Assembly: GCA_029298735.1 (NCBI GenBank)
Contig: JANSLP010000040.1
Coordinates: 62,001 to 126,000 of the forward strand
Direction: 5' to 3'
DNA: 64,000 bases
DNA from: Ophiostoma sp. CBS 140.51
Lineage: Eukaryota; Ascomycota; Sordariomycetes; Ophiostomatales; Ophiostomataceae
Shown here: positions 21,305-33,433 of the stretch, in pieces
Position numbering within the stretch: position 1 is the first letter of the stretch
How the letters are laid out: every line of letters starts with the position of its first letter
Program-made: the position numbers and the translations under genes
Notes under the pieces: generated by a model
What the model was told of the DNA's origin: nothing
Databases searched by the model: none
Seen by the model: only the letters and a program-made list of their open reading frames with translations

Positions 21305-21346
21305 AGTGACGAGGGGTGACGAGGGGAGTGACGAGAGGAGTGATAA
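21305..21346. repeat. Imperfect GTGACGAGGGG tandem repeat
   Basis: About four copies of a 10-11 base unit (GTGACGAGG with variants) sit some 0.5 kb upstream of the acyltransferase start. TGACG-type cores can be bZIP sites, but that is only inference. Confidence 0.6.
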
Positions 21347-24300
21347 GGTGCGTACGATGCGTTGTTGGCCGAGAACAGCAAAAGGCTAATCAAGAGGCAA
21401 AAGTACCCAAGTCTCGTCTCGAAGATGGGGGTCGCTTAGTTCAGGGCAGTATCCAACGGGAGAGCTGAGAAGGATCCGAAAATAAATAAGATAAAATAAG
21501 AGAGGCAGTCGTCCCGTGTAGAACGAGTCCTGAGCTGAGACAACGTCTGTGCTGGGGGCCTTGCTGGGTTGTTTCCGTACAACAAGGACAAAAAGGGGTG
21601 CTTCTGAGTTGGCAGCTTTTAGCAACTACATGACAGTATCACGAGATGAAGGTTACTCTGAAAACAACCGTCGGCAGGTGCTGGTAACTGTGGAAAGGAG
21701 GGGGCGTGGGAACTATGTGCTGTACGGGGATATTCCGTGTAAAGACTAAAACAAAAAATAAGGGGCAAGGACACGGAGAGCCCAATACAGTGTTGGGGTA
21801 CAGACAAAATATGCAGAGCGTGGACGACAGGAAGCGAAATGAAGGATATGAAAGAGAAAAGGCGCGAGCTGAGAGGCAGTTATAAAAAGTGTCTGGGGCG
21901 AGTCGAAGAACACGAGAAGATGGGGAAGAAGAAACGAGGAAGAAGAAAGAACAAGAAGAAAGACACGGAAGAATAAAATAAGAACAGGAAATAACGCCAC
22001 TCTACTCAACCAAGGGACGCACAAAAAGGGTCGAAGGTCAAAGTTCGTGACAGGTGCAGATGTGAGGAGAAGGAGAAAAAATGGCAAGCACCGACTTGGC
22101 ACGGAGCCCAAGTATGGTATGAATCCAAACAGGGAAGTGTAAGGGGCAGTGTGCAGAACGACCGAAGGATGGTGGGAGAGACAAAAGTAACGGAATGAAC
22201 AAGGCAAGACCGGGAAACAGAGGAGAAACGGCCCTCGGGGGATGAGAAAATAAAACCTACCAGGGTTAGAACAAAAAAAGAAAGAAAAGAAAAGAAAGCA
22301 ATAGCACAGCGGTTTAAGCGTCCACTGGCATCACATCGACAGCGGATGGGCAGATGATCATCTGTCTGCACTAGCCCAATAAAACTCCGATCCTGGCGAC
22401 AAGCAGAAGCAGATGGTATGCAACAGTTGCACAAATAGCTGCTTATACTGGTATTTGTATCTAAGGTTCTGAGCACGAGTTGGAGGTGTGCACGTTGAGC
22501 TCACTTGCTCGAACTGGTACACAGCAAGCTTGTCGGCAGTTGTTCGTTCAGAGAGGCTCGTCAAGCTCGGCCGAGATGGTTTCCTTTTCTGTATTTCTCG
22601 TTGTTCTCGATGAACTGTGGTATCTCCAAAACCATGCGGTGGGATGTGATTTTGTGCTTCGGGTCTTTAATCCCCAGTTTTGTATTTTTCGTGCTGCCGA
22701 GTTTGCTCTTCTTCGCAAAAGTGACAAGTCCTCTGTATGTAAGTGTGAACAGCAGTGGTACCCTGTTTAGTTTACTGTGAGCCGCTCACTACAGTGCAAC
22801 CCTCGTCTAGGTCGTGGACCAGCGTACCGGGAAAGATCAGGGAAATAAAGACAACAAGATTAATAAAAGGCAATAAATCCCGGCAGGGTGTTTTGCAAGA
22901 TAGATGGTGGGGTGGGTTCTGGCAGGGCGTGGAATATGATACGAAGGCCGGAATACAGCAAGTTGTTTGCCGTATGCCGCAAGGTTGTAATGGATCCGCG
23001 CTGCGACAGACACAAAGATGAAGGACGACCAGGCCGGTCGGAAGAAAAGAAGAATCGTTTGGAGAAAATCCGAGAGAAAGAAGGCCCGGCTAGGCGCTGT
23101 CAGATGCTTTGGAGCTGTGTTACTTTGCTTGTAAGAAACAGAGAAACATTAGGCGATGTATGTGTCCATGCCTGTGTACTCTTACCAATGTCACAGCGGT
23201 CAGCAAAGAGACGGTAAAGAGGTAAGAATTGTAGGATAACTGCACTTTGGGCACACAGTCCCATGGATAGCATCGTTGTCTTTAAAACAGAGGTGGCGAT
23301 GCCGTTTGTCCACCTGCAATGTACACAGCCAAACTCCAAATGGAGAGGGCGGCTGGCAGCAACATAGAACGACAGGGGAACAATATATGAACATGGATAC
23401 CTTCACATGCGCAGCTTGGAGGGAACGAGAGACAAACAAAGGATGGCCTCGTTGATCTCTGACAAATGAGCGAATAAGGGACTCACAGAGACGAAAAGAC
23501 GTGCAGCCGGCACCGCCGCTATGCAGCCGTGTGCAACACTGGAGACAGGTGGGGTGCTGTAACGGGGGTGTAAGATAGCGACCGGGCTGCTTCTGGGACT
23601 CTGTGACTTTTTCTTGAACCTTGGGCCTCTTTGGTGTCTGTGGGCTGTCGGCGTATTTCTTTCTTTTGGTCCTTTTTCTTGTCTGCCTTTGGCTGAAAAG
23701 GCTGTGGAAAGGAGGGCGCGGGTATGGTCCGCTCCAACCAGAAGCCAGGGCGGCAGGCGAACAAGGATGTCTGAGTGGATGGGGCGCGATGTTGCAAAAG
23801 AAAAGCAAAAGAAGCGAAATGGGCCGCGGGAAATAGGAGATGGAGAGAAACTGAATATGGATACAGAGAGTACAACAGCACTGAAAATAAGAAAAGAAAA
23901 TCACAAAGAAAGTCTGTAAGGGGCGAGGCAAGGGGGCGAAGCTGAAGAAGTAACGAGAAAGGAGGAAAGAGCAATGGTAAGACAACTTGAGAAGGAAAGA
24001 ACCAGACGAGGAGAAGACGAACAAGGGGGCATGGGAAGCGGGGAGAAAAAGAAAGTCTTGCACATTCAGTTACGAGTATTTTGTAAAACAGAGACATCAC
24101 AGAGGGAAGGCACGCCAGCCCAAAAGGAGCAAAGCGACAACAAGCACCCTCGACAGGCGATGCAATCAGAGGAAGGCGCAACCCACCGCCCCAGGCACAC
24201 CTCCACAGGAGCATTTCAAAAAGGGGAAAGAGCGAGGTGACTCCACGTTAGAATGCGGCAGGTGCAGGTCTGCGATGGCAAAGGCGGCAAGCTCAACGGA

Positions 24301-24385
24301 GCAGGAGCGATTTTGTCAACGGTGTGACGTTCGAACAGCACCATCCAACGGCAGGTGCGCCCGACAGGCAGGTCAACCCAACCGT

Positions 24386-24403
24386 GTACGGAGTACTCCG
24401 TAC
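24386..24403. repeat. 18-bp perfect palindrome GTACGGAGTACTCCGTAC
   Basis: A perfect self-complementary 18-mer located where strand purine bias flips. Its half contains TACGGAGTA, which also occurs at 13755-13763 and 40255-40263. It could be a binding site for a dimeric regulator or a transposon-footprint-type sequence (inference). Confidence 0.6.
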
Positions 24404-27400
24404 TTGTGTTACAACTACGGCGAGCTCCTTCCTGTGGAGTATCTTACCTCTCGAAACTATCGGTGTGCTTTGAATGCTGTTTTTCTTGTCTCCTATTCTG
24501 GTTGATTGACTTCCTCGCGTTCTGCCAACCTCGTTTCGCTCACGATTCTCAACGAGCACGCTTCACTTTTCTTCTTTCGTCGGACGCCTCCCACCCTGCG
24601 ACCCCCTTTTTTGTAGATGCTGCCCGCCTCCCACGCACCAGAGACATCCACGTCGTGGCCCCGCAATTGGCAAGCTGCAGTAAATGCAGCTCTTCACCAC
24701 GGCCGTTGCAGCCTGCAGCAATGATTTTGCACACATCTGTTCCTTCGCTCTCTCGATACTCTGCACTGAGGGCCTTGTCTATGTCTCTGGGCATCAGCAA
24801 GTTTTTCCCGTCTTCCTCTTGCATTGTGATTGTTTTTTTGTTTGCTTTTTTCTTTTCTTTCTGTGGGAACTTCTCGATCACTGTTGACCCTTACCCCATT
24901 TCTCATCCCAAGCAGCGCATATCCTCCCACGGAAATCAAGAAGGAATAGCCTGCGCTTCCCCTAGCGCCCTGAACGGGAGAGCGGACTGGCCCCGGCCCG
25001 GTGCCTCTTGTCTGTCAATCCCAAGCACTAGTGCAGCCGCACTTGGGTTGGTGCCGTCCAGTTTCTTTGGATGAGCGCCTGCAGGGGTAGTTCAGGATGT
25101 CGATCTGAGAGGTTCCCACTTTCTTTCAGGTATCCTTTGGGGCTCAGGCGGCTACTCCACGCTTCAACGGCGAGGTCAGAACGAGTCAGGGCTGGTGAGA
25201 TATATTATTACTATTTGCACAGAAGGAGGCCTAGCCTGGACTGGACTGTTACTTCTCATCACACGGATTGCCGCCCGGTTGAAATTTTTCGCAACAAGAA
25301 GAGCCTGCGTGTGGGTGTCAAGGTGCTCGGGCGCAGGATCACCTCTGCATGCATGCAACGCAGTCTCAACAAAGGCCAGATAAAGATGGCAACCTTGCTC
25401 CGGTTTTCTACTTCCTTCCCGTTGCTTTCTTCGCCTCCTCGCGTCTTCGCTGCCATGGTCTCAGCACTGGGGCTCACCGGATGCAACCTGAAAGAGCCTG
25501 AAGTACGACCGGGCAGACGTGTGCTCAACCAAGAAATGCTTTGTGGCCCCCTGCTAGCCTGATGTGCACTTTCGACAGGGCCTGGTCGAAACGACTTGCA
25601 GGCACATCCTGTGGCACTCTCATCAAAGAACACCAGGCTGTCGACGATGTCGGGTGGCGTGATGCAAATCTTCAAGCATGCATGCGACAAAGTATGGGGT
25701 GCTGCCATTCTGCACACAATTCAAAAAGGGCCTGGCATATCTGCAGCATCTCTGATGGGCATCTCACAAAAAGATGCCCTAGTCCGTCAATCAATAGCCT
25801 CTGGTACGGTCCACCTTTGAAATGGAGATTTTCAATTTTCACTCCTCGTCCGGAAAGTGAGAGAAAGGATCAGGGCTCGCTCTCTTCTACCAGCTGGGTA
25901 ACAAGCACACTCAGCTCTTCCCTACCACTTCGAGTGGATACGGAGAACGGTGTGCTTTGTGGCCTTTCTCTCCTTGCTCACCCGGAACGGCTGCAAGTGA
26001 CAAGTCAGAATACACGGCTTCGATACTTAATTCAGAGCCTTGTTTTATGACGCACGCACAATCCAGGGCGACAAAGGATGAGCTCGCCCCATCCACTCCG
26101 AAAAACTACACAGACCCCAGGACAGGAAAGGAAGACAAAAAATACATCAGCTTGAAATCATCATCAGGCCAATCACTTCGGCCTCTCATCTTTTTCCTCC
26201 TATGTCTCATATGATATGTCCTTCTCCGGCCAAGGCCGCCCTAGAAAGTGTTCACAACATCGCTTTTTTTTCATTTCACCTCATGCCACTTTTGCCAATG
26301 CAAATTGTCGAATTGGGTTTAATATTGCACCGCCAAGCGAAACATAACCCTCTTCGGAGAACCTACTTGCGCAACGGTAGAGTCCAGAGAACGGACGAGG
26401 TGCTGTCTGGAAAGCAGCCTTGGACACGAGGTCATAAAGTTGTTTGCCAACGGGGCACGGGCAAGAGTGGATAAAGGCTGCAAAGCCTTGCATTTCAAAG
26501 CAAGCAACGCAGCAGAAATAATAAAATCGACGGTCACGAAATGCACAACCATGGAGAATGTGACATGTCGCGGCCACTGGAAGTTCTCGGGCGCTCCTCG
26601 TCTCCTGCGAGCTGTCTTTAATGCTTTACAGCGCATATTACTTCCTATTTCTCTCCGCACTCAGCACGAACCGGTCGCGTACTCGTGTTCCGTCGTTGCC
26701 GAACGCTCTGTATCCCCATCTCGGCCCCCGAAGCCAAAGTATATCAACATTTGCAAAGGCACGGGTACGCAACCACGCGGGTATGTTGTCAAGCTTGTCC
26801 ACGTAGTGAGTGGTGATACATCAAAAGTCAACATTGCATTCGCTGCCTTGGTCTCCAATTTACTACACGTCGACAAGAAGTTTACGCCCATTGGCTCTAC
26901 CAGATTACGGTTTTGATTCCCCATTTTTATAGGAAAGCATGACAACACTCACGGATTTTCTCCATTGTCTGGTTCTGTCCCTCGTTGCCCCTTTGGGTCA
27001 CACATCCTCCGGCCCCGAGGTCGTTTCTGGGCTATTCCTTGTGCAGTCCCAACAGACACATACGTGTCTTGCGTCAAGACGCACCACTTACGAGCATCTT
27101 ACACATCCATTGGTCGATGGGGGCGCAAACAGATTAAGCGAAAGGCTGCCCGTCAACGAATCGAGGTGTGGACGTACATTTACAGCAGAAAGACGGCACA
27201 AAAATCCCCCAGATAGTGGCCCGGCAGCCACGAAATGCCAGAGAAAGTGAGCCACAGTGAGCCTTCCGCTTTCTTCGACAGAAGGCCGCAGGGAAGGGTG
27301 CAAAACCACGGTACGACGTACGTGCTGGAGTCGCACGCACATCGTTCCGTTTGCTGCCAAAAATACCAGAAGTACCTAGGAAAGGATTGCTGCCCCGGCA

Positions 27401-29647
27401 CTGGCCGCAGAAGTGTTCCCTTACTACCTCTGTAACGGGTCCGCTGGCCGCTCCGGAGGTCTGCTTTTAGCGGGATGTTCCATAATCCCAAGAATTGCTA
27501 GTCCAGGCCCAAAAAGAAAGAGAGAGAAGGTAAAAAAGTACTTTTTCTTCAACTCTCCGAGACATCACGACGTCACAAAGCCGGTGATGCCCATTTCCAC
27601 TGGCAGTTGCATATGTTAGCCTCACTTTCCCCTTCTGTACCTGCTTTGTTGTCACACTCCCCATCACTCACCGACAAATGGACTGCCAACGGTCAATGCA
27701 ATCCATATGTTTCACAAGAAGCAACTCAACTGCGTCGGAGGATGAGATATGTCGGGGAAAAAGACGGCCAGGTAAAATCGCGGAGGCGGCATGGAAGAGG
27801 CATGGCTGTACTGCAAATCCCCTGATTTGGCATAGTTCCCTTTCATTGAGTACTTTTCTTTCGATATTCTCGAGACTGGCCCCGTCGATTCGGACCCTTG
27901 CTCTTTCTCAGACGGGACACAGAACATGTGTTCTGCCGATGTTGGGGTTCTTGCCGGTGCCAATGCTGGCTGGCGTCGCATTTGAGAGAGCAAGGGGTGT
28001 AGCCTGAACCAACAGCCATTGTCGGTCAAACAGAGATGCAGGGGCCCATTGTTCTGGCGAATGAAAATAGAACAGACAACAGAACAACCAACATCAGTCT
28101 TTGCTTTTTTTTTCTTCCTTCTTCTCTCATCGGTCTCCCATTTCATTCCTTTTTCTTGTTAGCCAAACCCCGACTTCGGCAAGAAGTGGGATGCTTGCAT
28201 CCGTTTGGCTGACAATGGCTGAGGCTCGCATCCGAACAGCATGACTTACGCGGGATAACCGAGAAAAATCATCGATGAAAAAGACGATTCTAGATGTTCA
28301 ACCCCCGGAAAGACAGGGAAACGCCGCCGCAACTGCGATTTCACACCGTGAGCCTAGCCATACGATACATGCCCGAAACTGGCCAGGAGCAAGCGGACAA
28401 CAATAAGATAACCTCGAAATCTGACCTCTTGCTGCGAGTCCCGCCAAGAGATCTCGAATATCCACCACAATCCCCTCCTTCATCCTGTCCTTGCTCTTTT
28501 TATTCTCAAGTACCTTGATTTATCTCTTTTTTTGTTCACTTCCAGTATTTTACTCCCAAACCTCGCTTACAACGCCGCCTCCCAAGTCCATTCTTGCCCC
28601 CTCTTTCTCCTTGGGCAGCGATACGACCCTATGTCCCGTTTTGGCCCTCTGCAGGAGACTAACTCAGTGAACGGCTTCGGGACAGTGCTGAAAAGAAAAC
28701 GGCGGCCTAGGAGAACCAAGAAAACGGGACCAACAAGAGCGTCGAAAAAAGGAGAAGAAAAAAAAGAAAAAGAAGGAACAGGAGACAGGTCAGATGCTCG
28801 GACGCCGGGGTCAAGAATCAAGCTAGGCCGTCTGTGAAGCATCTACAAAGCAGAGGGCACCTATCAGTAACAGATGCCAACACAATGGACACAGTGGTTG
28901 CAGGATTGCTGGGGCCGTTGGATAGCTTGTGGGACTTTGTGGGTATTTTTGGGGTTTGTGGGTTGTGTATGAAGGAAGAAAGTCTTCATCACATTTCCGT
29001 CCCCCCAACTTGTCAAATGTCTGCTCCTTCTTCCCAGGTTGTCCAGTTTGTCCAGTTTGTCCTCTTTTCCTTTTCCCGTTGAAGGTTGAAGCCTTGGGTT
29101 TTCTGCAAGATTCTGTGCTCGAGATCGACAAGGATTGTAAAGGGTGTGTAAAAACACAAGGCTTGCAACCCTAGCCAACGAAGTGTTCCAAGAAAACATT
29201 CATGGTGTGATAGAGAAGTAAGGGGATAGAGACTACAGGAGAAATCGTTGAGGGAGAGCAGAAGGCTGACAATATGATGTAGTTAATTTTGGGAGGGCTG
29301 TGCGTCAAATAGATGAGCATGAAAAAGGAGGGGAAGAAGCTCCGAACGAAAGAAACATGGCCAGGTGTGAACCGTACGTTTTCTTCACGATGGCACGAGC
29401 CTCCACGAGATAACGAGCATCGTCGCCTTGTCAAAATCGCGGAGAAGGAGCATATCCTGAGAGTCTTGTTAGGATTCACCTCCGTGCCCTGTTCACTCTT
29501 TTCTTTTCCTTTCTCTGATTCATCTTCTAAGCCGGTTTTATGTCAGCCGCTGGAAGCGTGAGAAAAACAAGGGGGCGTACAAGTAGGATCAACAAATGCA
29601 CATGTAGTGGGACAAAGAGAGGCTGACAAGATGAAAGTTCCTGATCC

Positions 29648-29668
29648 AAAAAAAAAAAAAAAAAAAAA
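29648..29668. repeat. A21 homopolymer
   Basis: A run of 21 A on the + strand in a region with no gene, followed by GAAAAGAAAG. It could be a poly(A) remnant of a retrotransposed transcript, but no source sequence or target-site duplication is evident. Confidence 0.7.
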
Positions 29669-30748
29669 GAAAAGAAAGCAGCAAGTGCAACTAAAGAAAT
29701 CAAATAGGAATCAAGCACGTCGTAATCCGACAGGAGGAAGGCGTCTTGGGGGTCAACGGGAAGAAGGGTGGTGTTCCCGACAGGGTGGCCCCCAATGAAA
29801 GGCTCGATACACAAAAGACAAAAAAAGGAAGTTGGGTAGTCCAAAAGGATGCCCAGCTGAGGATTGGAGAGTAAAAAAAGAAAATAATAAGGGACCATAC
29901 GAGTCACAAGACCTCGAAGGATGTAATGTTAGACGGGGGTCACTCCACTAGCTCTTATTTCACTTGAAAATAGATTCAAACTTTATTTAGTGAATAAATT
30001 TCCACATATTATTTTCTTAAATAATATTTTCACTTCTTTTTAATTCTAGATTTGAATGATTGTTTTTTTTTTTTTTTTTCGAATTGAAAACAGTCCTTGA
30101 AATAGACGCTAGAAAAATAGAGGTGTAAAATATCTATATATGAAACCAACAAATATGGACGAGGAACAGATCCAACAGACCAGTAAGAACAATGACAAAA
30201 ACCGCAAGATGTCGTATCTTGCAAATGACAACAAGGGTTCCCACACCTGCCATGTCAGCTCGGGCCGGATGAGACAAAACCGGAGCTGAACAAACATGCG
30301 GTCTGCACGGCAACACGGTTAACAGTGAGGCGTATGTAGTATGTTGCCGCCACTGGCGTGCCGCCACGATATATTGCCGCCATGCTCAGTTGCGCGCCTC
30401 TAAATAAAGACAAAAGATGAGAGGGAAAAAAGAAAGCATGTCTCTTGGTTCTTTGCCTGCCGCGAAACAACCCCCAAGTCTCTCGAATCATGGCAATGGA
30501 CGATGGGATGACGTTCGTTCGACTGGTATTGCTTCAGCTGTGTATGGTTAAAATCGCCGTGGACATTTTACTATGTCCAAGATCTTTTTTCATGTGTTTT
30601 AAACAGCGGTGAGCTGCTTGGGTTAACCGAAACAAAGTCATGATATCGTATTTATACGTCAAAGATATTCTAGATTTCCAGCTGAGGCGGCGTCAATATT
30701 GCCAATCTATGCGCCGCCCCCATTCTTTCGTATTTCTTTCCTTCATCT

Positions 30749-33433
30749 TCACGCAGAGATGTCCAACGTGCCGTTCAAGCGCAGATCGCGGCTACTCGCA
30801 CCAACGTACAGCCGGAACGTGCCCCGGCGGATCCGCCACTGCTGTGCTTCGACATCCCAGATGCTCAGATCACGCCGTGTCAGTGCGAACGTCACCTCTT
30901 TTGTCTCACCCGGCGTCAGAGGACCGACACGCTGGAAACCACGTAGTTGACGAACAGGCGAGTCTCCTACCGTGTCCGCCTTGTCATCGTTGGCACCCGG
31001 CACGCCAACGTACAGCTGCACGACCTCTGTGCCAGCTACACGGCCGGAGTTGGTGATACTGCACTTGACTTCGGCGACAGTCTCCCAGAGTTCGGGATGA
31101 CCGCCCTGGACAACTGGCACAGCTGGATCAGGGAAGTCGGAGACCTCTTTCGATGAAGCAATATTTGCGGCGAGCGAGTTGCCATATGAGAACGTCGTGT
31201 AAGAGAGGCCAAAGCCAAAGGGGAAGCGTGGTGCAAGACCCTTCTGGTCAAAGGCCCGGTAGTCCATGTACAGGCCCTCATCGAAGTTGTCTTCCGGAAA
31301 GTACTCAGTGGAATACGATGAGTTCAGCAATTTACCGTAGTCGGCCTCGATGCGGGCCACGGTGTACGGGAGACGACCGGATGGGTTGACATCACCGTAG
31401 AGTATATCCGTCAGACTGTGTCCCGACTCCTGGCCTGGAAGACCGGCAAACAGGACTGCAGTCACGTTGACATGGTCGATCCAGGCGTCCACAACACGGA
31501 TGCCGGCTGAGTGAACGACGACAATGGTGTTGGAGCACATGCTGGCAATGTTGTTCACGAGGTTGTCACTGAATGTGTCTGTAAGACTGGGCCGGTCAAA
31601 GCTCTCGGATGCGTATGCATTGATGAATACAAGGCAAGCCTCGGCATTGACGTATGCAACGGCAGGCTTTTCTGAGAAGAAGTCCCAGCGCATGATACCA
31701 CCGTCCTGAACGACACGCTCCTGGAGGGCCTGGAACGGCGACACAACATAGGGTGGCGAGGTGCCGCCAGAGCCACCGCCAGTGATGAGTGTGCCATTAA
31801 GCGTGTTCCAGCCGGCATTGACCTCGTATCCGCCGCCGAAGCGGGATGGATTGTCCCAGGGGTCTGCCTTGAGGACGGCATCGTAGCCGTATACGCAGAG
31901 GAAGCGTGGTCGCCGCAGAGGCAGCGTATTGTTGTCATTCTTGACAAGCACGACACCTGCCGCACCGATTGTGCGAATCAGCGACGCGTGGTTTTCTTGG
32001 ACATCGACAACCGGATGGATCTGAGTGCTTGTCGAGTAGATTTCTGGCGGGGAGGGAAAGACGACGCCGCCGAGATCTGTCTCTCCAACGTACTTCCAGG
32101 CCGCCAGCAGTCGTGTGGCCATGTCGTCAATGCGTTCAGCAGAGACGGACCCGTTGTTGACTGCCTCAAGGAGCAGCCCGTCACCCCAATAGCCCTTGCT
32201 GTCTGGCATGGCAATGTCCAGGCCGGCCAGTGCCGACGCCACGCCTGAGTGCTGCGCATCCCAGTCGCTCACGACGAAACCTTCGAAACCGAGTTCCGTC
32301 TTGAGGATGCCATTCAACAGCTTCGAGTTCTGACTGCCGTACGAGTGGTTTGCACGCTGGTACGAGCACATAATGGATACCGCGCCGGCATGCAGCGCAT
32401 TCATAAAGGGAAACACGTAGAGTTCGTGCAGCGCCCGGTCATCAACGTTGGAGCTGATGCCCTCGCCAACGACGTGGTCACCAAGCTGCCGGTTTGCGTC
32501 ACGGCGGCGGAACTCTTGCTCATTGAGCAAAAAGTGCTTGGGCGTAGCAATGACACCTGCCGACTGCATACCGCGAGTGACAGCACCCATACCAATACCG
32601 GCCAGGTAGGGATCGTTGCCGAGCCCCTCCCAGTTGCGTCCACCACGAGCAATACGGCCAAGCGGGCCAGACACAGGACCCAGAGCTGCGTGTACGCCTT
32701 TGCCGTAAAACTCACGACCGATGGCCTCACCGTAGCGGTACATGAGATCGGCATCAAATGTGGCAGCCACGTGTATACCGGCAGGGAACCCAGAGACAAA
32801 CTCCTGACCGCGGACGCCAGTCGGCGCATCAGAGAAGCAGAATGAAGGTAGGCCCAGACGAGGGATGGCCATTGTATTGCCGGCACAGGGTCCGGGATGG
32901 CCATGGGTCAAGTTGACCTTTTCCTCAAGCGTCATCTGGTCGACCAGAGCCCTGGCCTGCTGGTAGGCCTTGGTCCAGCGGCTGTCCGTAGTGCCATTTC
33001 CTTGTGCTGTATGGATGGTGATGGTTAGCTTGAATTCGGCTTTGATATATTGACGGGACATTGACTTACGCGAAGGGTAGATGGGCGGGCTGCGTCCATA
33101 GTATGGAACCTCCGATGGAGGTCTGAAAGAGTAGCACCTAGTAAAGAGGGATGCCGCGCAGGAAAAGAGCGAGATCCTCATGATGCCTGGGTCGGCTGAC
33201 GAGGCTGAAATGGTCGCATAAGATATGTGGACAAACAGCAGTCCAAAAAGGGCGAAAGAAAATGTGTAGACAAGCCACAGACTCACGCCCATGGCACCTC
33301 CTCGTCTTAAAGAACTTCTCCAAGAAGTCTTATGGTTCTCAAACTGTTTGTTGCCGTCCTTTTCGGATAAGAGATGCGATGTCTCTGAGATTTGGCGGTG
33401 AGGGCTGCGGGCTGTTTCTGGCAAGCCGGCCAT
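30749..33433 (-). CDS. GH3 beta-glucosidase with N-terminal membrane anchor
   Basis: Predicted complement(join(30749..33006, 33070..33433)), 873 aa. The 63-nt intron (donor GTAAGT, branch GCTAAC, acceptor ATACAG) is a multiple of three and has no in-frame stop, so retaining it would insert 21 residues; splicing gives IYPSPQGNGTTD, the expected family sequence. Residues 48-68 (LWLVYTFSFALFGLLFVHIS) form one membrane segment after a basic cytoplasmic tail, so a type II membrane protein is expected. The GH3 TIM-barrel has EEKVNLTHG, ALGPVSGPLGR, GVIATPKHFLLNEQE, and the nucleophile Asp369 in GFVVSDWDAQHSG. The second domain follows (VVLVKNDNNTLPL), and the fibronectin-III-like C-terminal domain contains RQLRGFQRV. 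The reaction is hydrolysis of terminal beta-D-glucosyl residues, for example from cello-oligosaccharides or glucosides. A second intron in the membrane-segment region cannot be excluded. Confidence 0.92.
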   Translation of the reverse strand: MAGLPETARSPHRQISETSHLLSEKDGNKQFENHKTSWRSSLRRGGAMGVSLWLVYTFSFALFGLLFVHISYATISASSADPGIMRISLFSCAASLFTRCYSFRPPSEVPYYGRSPPIYPSRKSMSRQYIKAEFKLTITIHTAQGNGTTDSRWTKAYQQARALVDQMTLEEKVNLTHGHPGPCAGNTMAIPRLGLPSFCFSDAPTGVRGQEFVSGFPAGIHVAATFDADLMYRYGEAIGREFYGKGVHAALGPVSGPLGRIARGGRNWEGLGNDPYLAGIGMGAVTRGMQSAGVIATPKHFLLNEQEFRRRDANRQLGDHVVGEGISSNVDDRALHELYVFPFMNALHAGAVSIMCSYQRANHSYGSQNSKLLNGILKTELGFEGFVVSDWDAQHSGVASALAGLDIAMPDSKGYWGDGLLLEAVNNGSVSAERIDDMATRLLAAWKYVGETDLGGVVFPSPPEIYSTSTQIHPVVDVQENHASLIRTIGAAGVVLVKNDNNTLPLRRPRFLCVYGYDAVLKADPWDNPSRFGGGYEVNAGWNTLNGTLITGGGSGGTSPPYVVSPFQALQERVVQDGGIMRWDFFSEKPAVAYVNAEACLVFINAYASESFDRPSLTDTFSDNLVNNIASMCSNTIVVVHSAGIRVVDAWIDHVNVTAVLFAGLPGQESGHSLTDILYGDVNPSGRLPYTVARIEADYGKLLNSSYSTEYFPEDNFDEGLYMDYRAFDQKGLAPRFPFGFGLSYTTFSYGNSLAANIASSKEVSDFPDPAVPVVQGGHPELWETVAEVKCSITNSGRVAGTEVVQLYVGVPGANDDKADTVGDSPVRQLRGFQRVGPLTPGETKEVTFALTRRDLSIWDVEAQQWRIRRGTFRLYVGASSRDLRLNGTLDISA

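Larger units (their letters stand above)
21201..30748. other. Long gene-poor interval
   Basis: About 9.5 kb without a recognisable protein domain on either strand. From about 21.2 to 24.2 kb the + strand is purine-rich; at about 24.24-24.45 kb it flips to pyrimidine-rich up to about 24.9 kb. Open frames of 150-290 codons exist (22006-22476 minus, 23200-24063 minus, 23519-24214 minus, 24355-25074 plus, 25071-25562 plus, 25541-26050 plus, 26440-26916 plus), but they overlap in competing frames, are biased by the C/T or G/A composition, and show no domains, conserved motifs or convincing exon chains. Long non-coding transcripts or very long leaders are possible. A-run at 29648-29668 and T-run at 30063-30079. 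Confidence 0.5.

Noticed and set aside
23200..24214. Overlapping minus-strand open frames of 230-290 codons
   Set aside because: They lie in C/T-rich sequence, give Ser/Leu/Phe/Pro-rich low complexity in more than one frame and show no domain.
24355..25562. Plus-strand open frames of 163-239 codons
   Set aside because: No motif or plausible exon partner; composition-driven in pyrimidine-rich DNA.
29648..30079. A21 and T17 runs as borders of a retroposon
   Set aside because: No coding remnant, no SINE-like promoter boxes and no target-site duplication seen between or around them.
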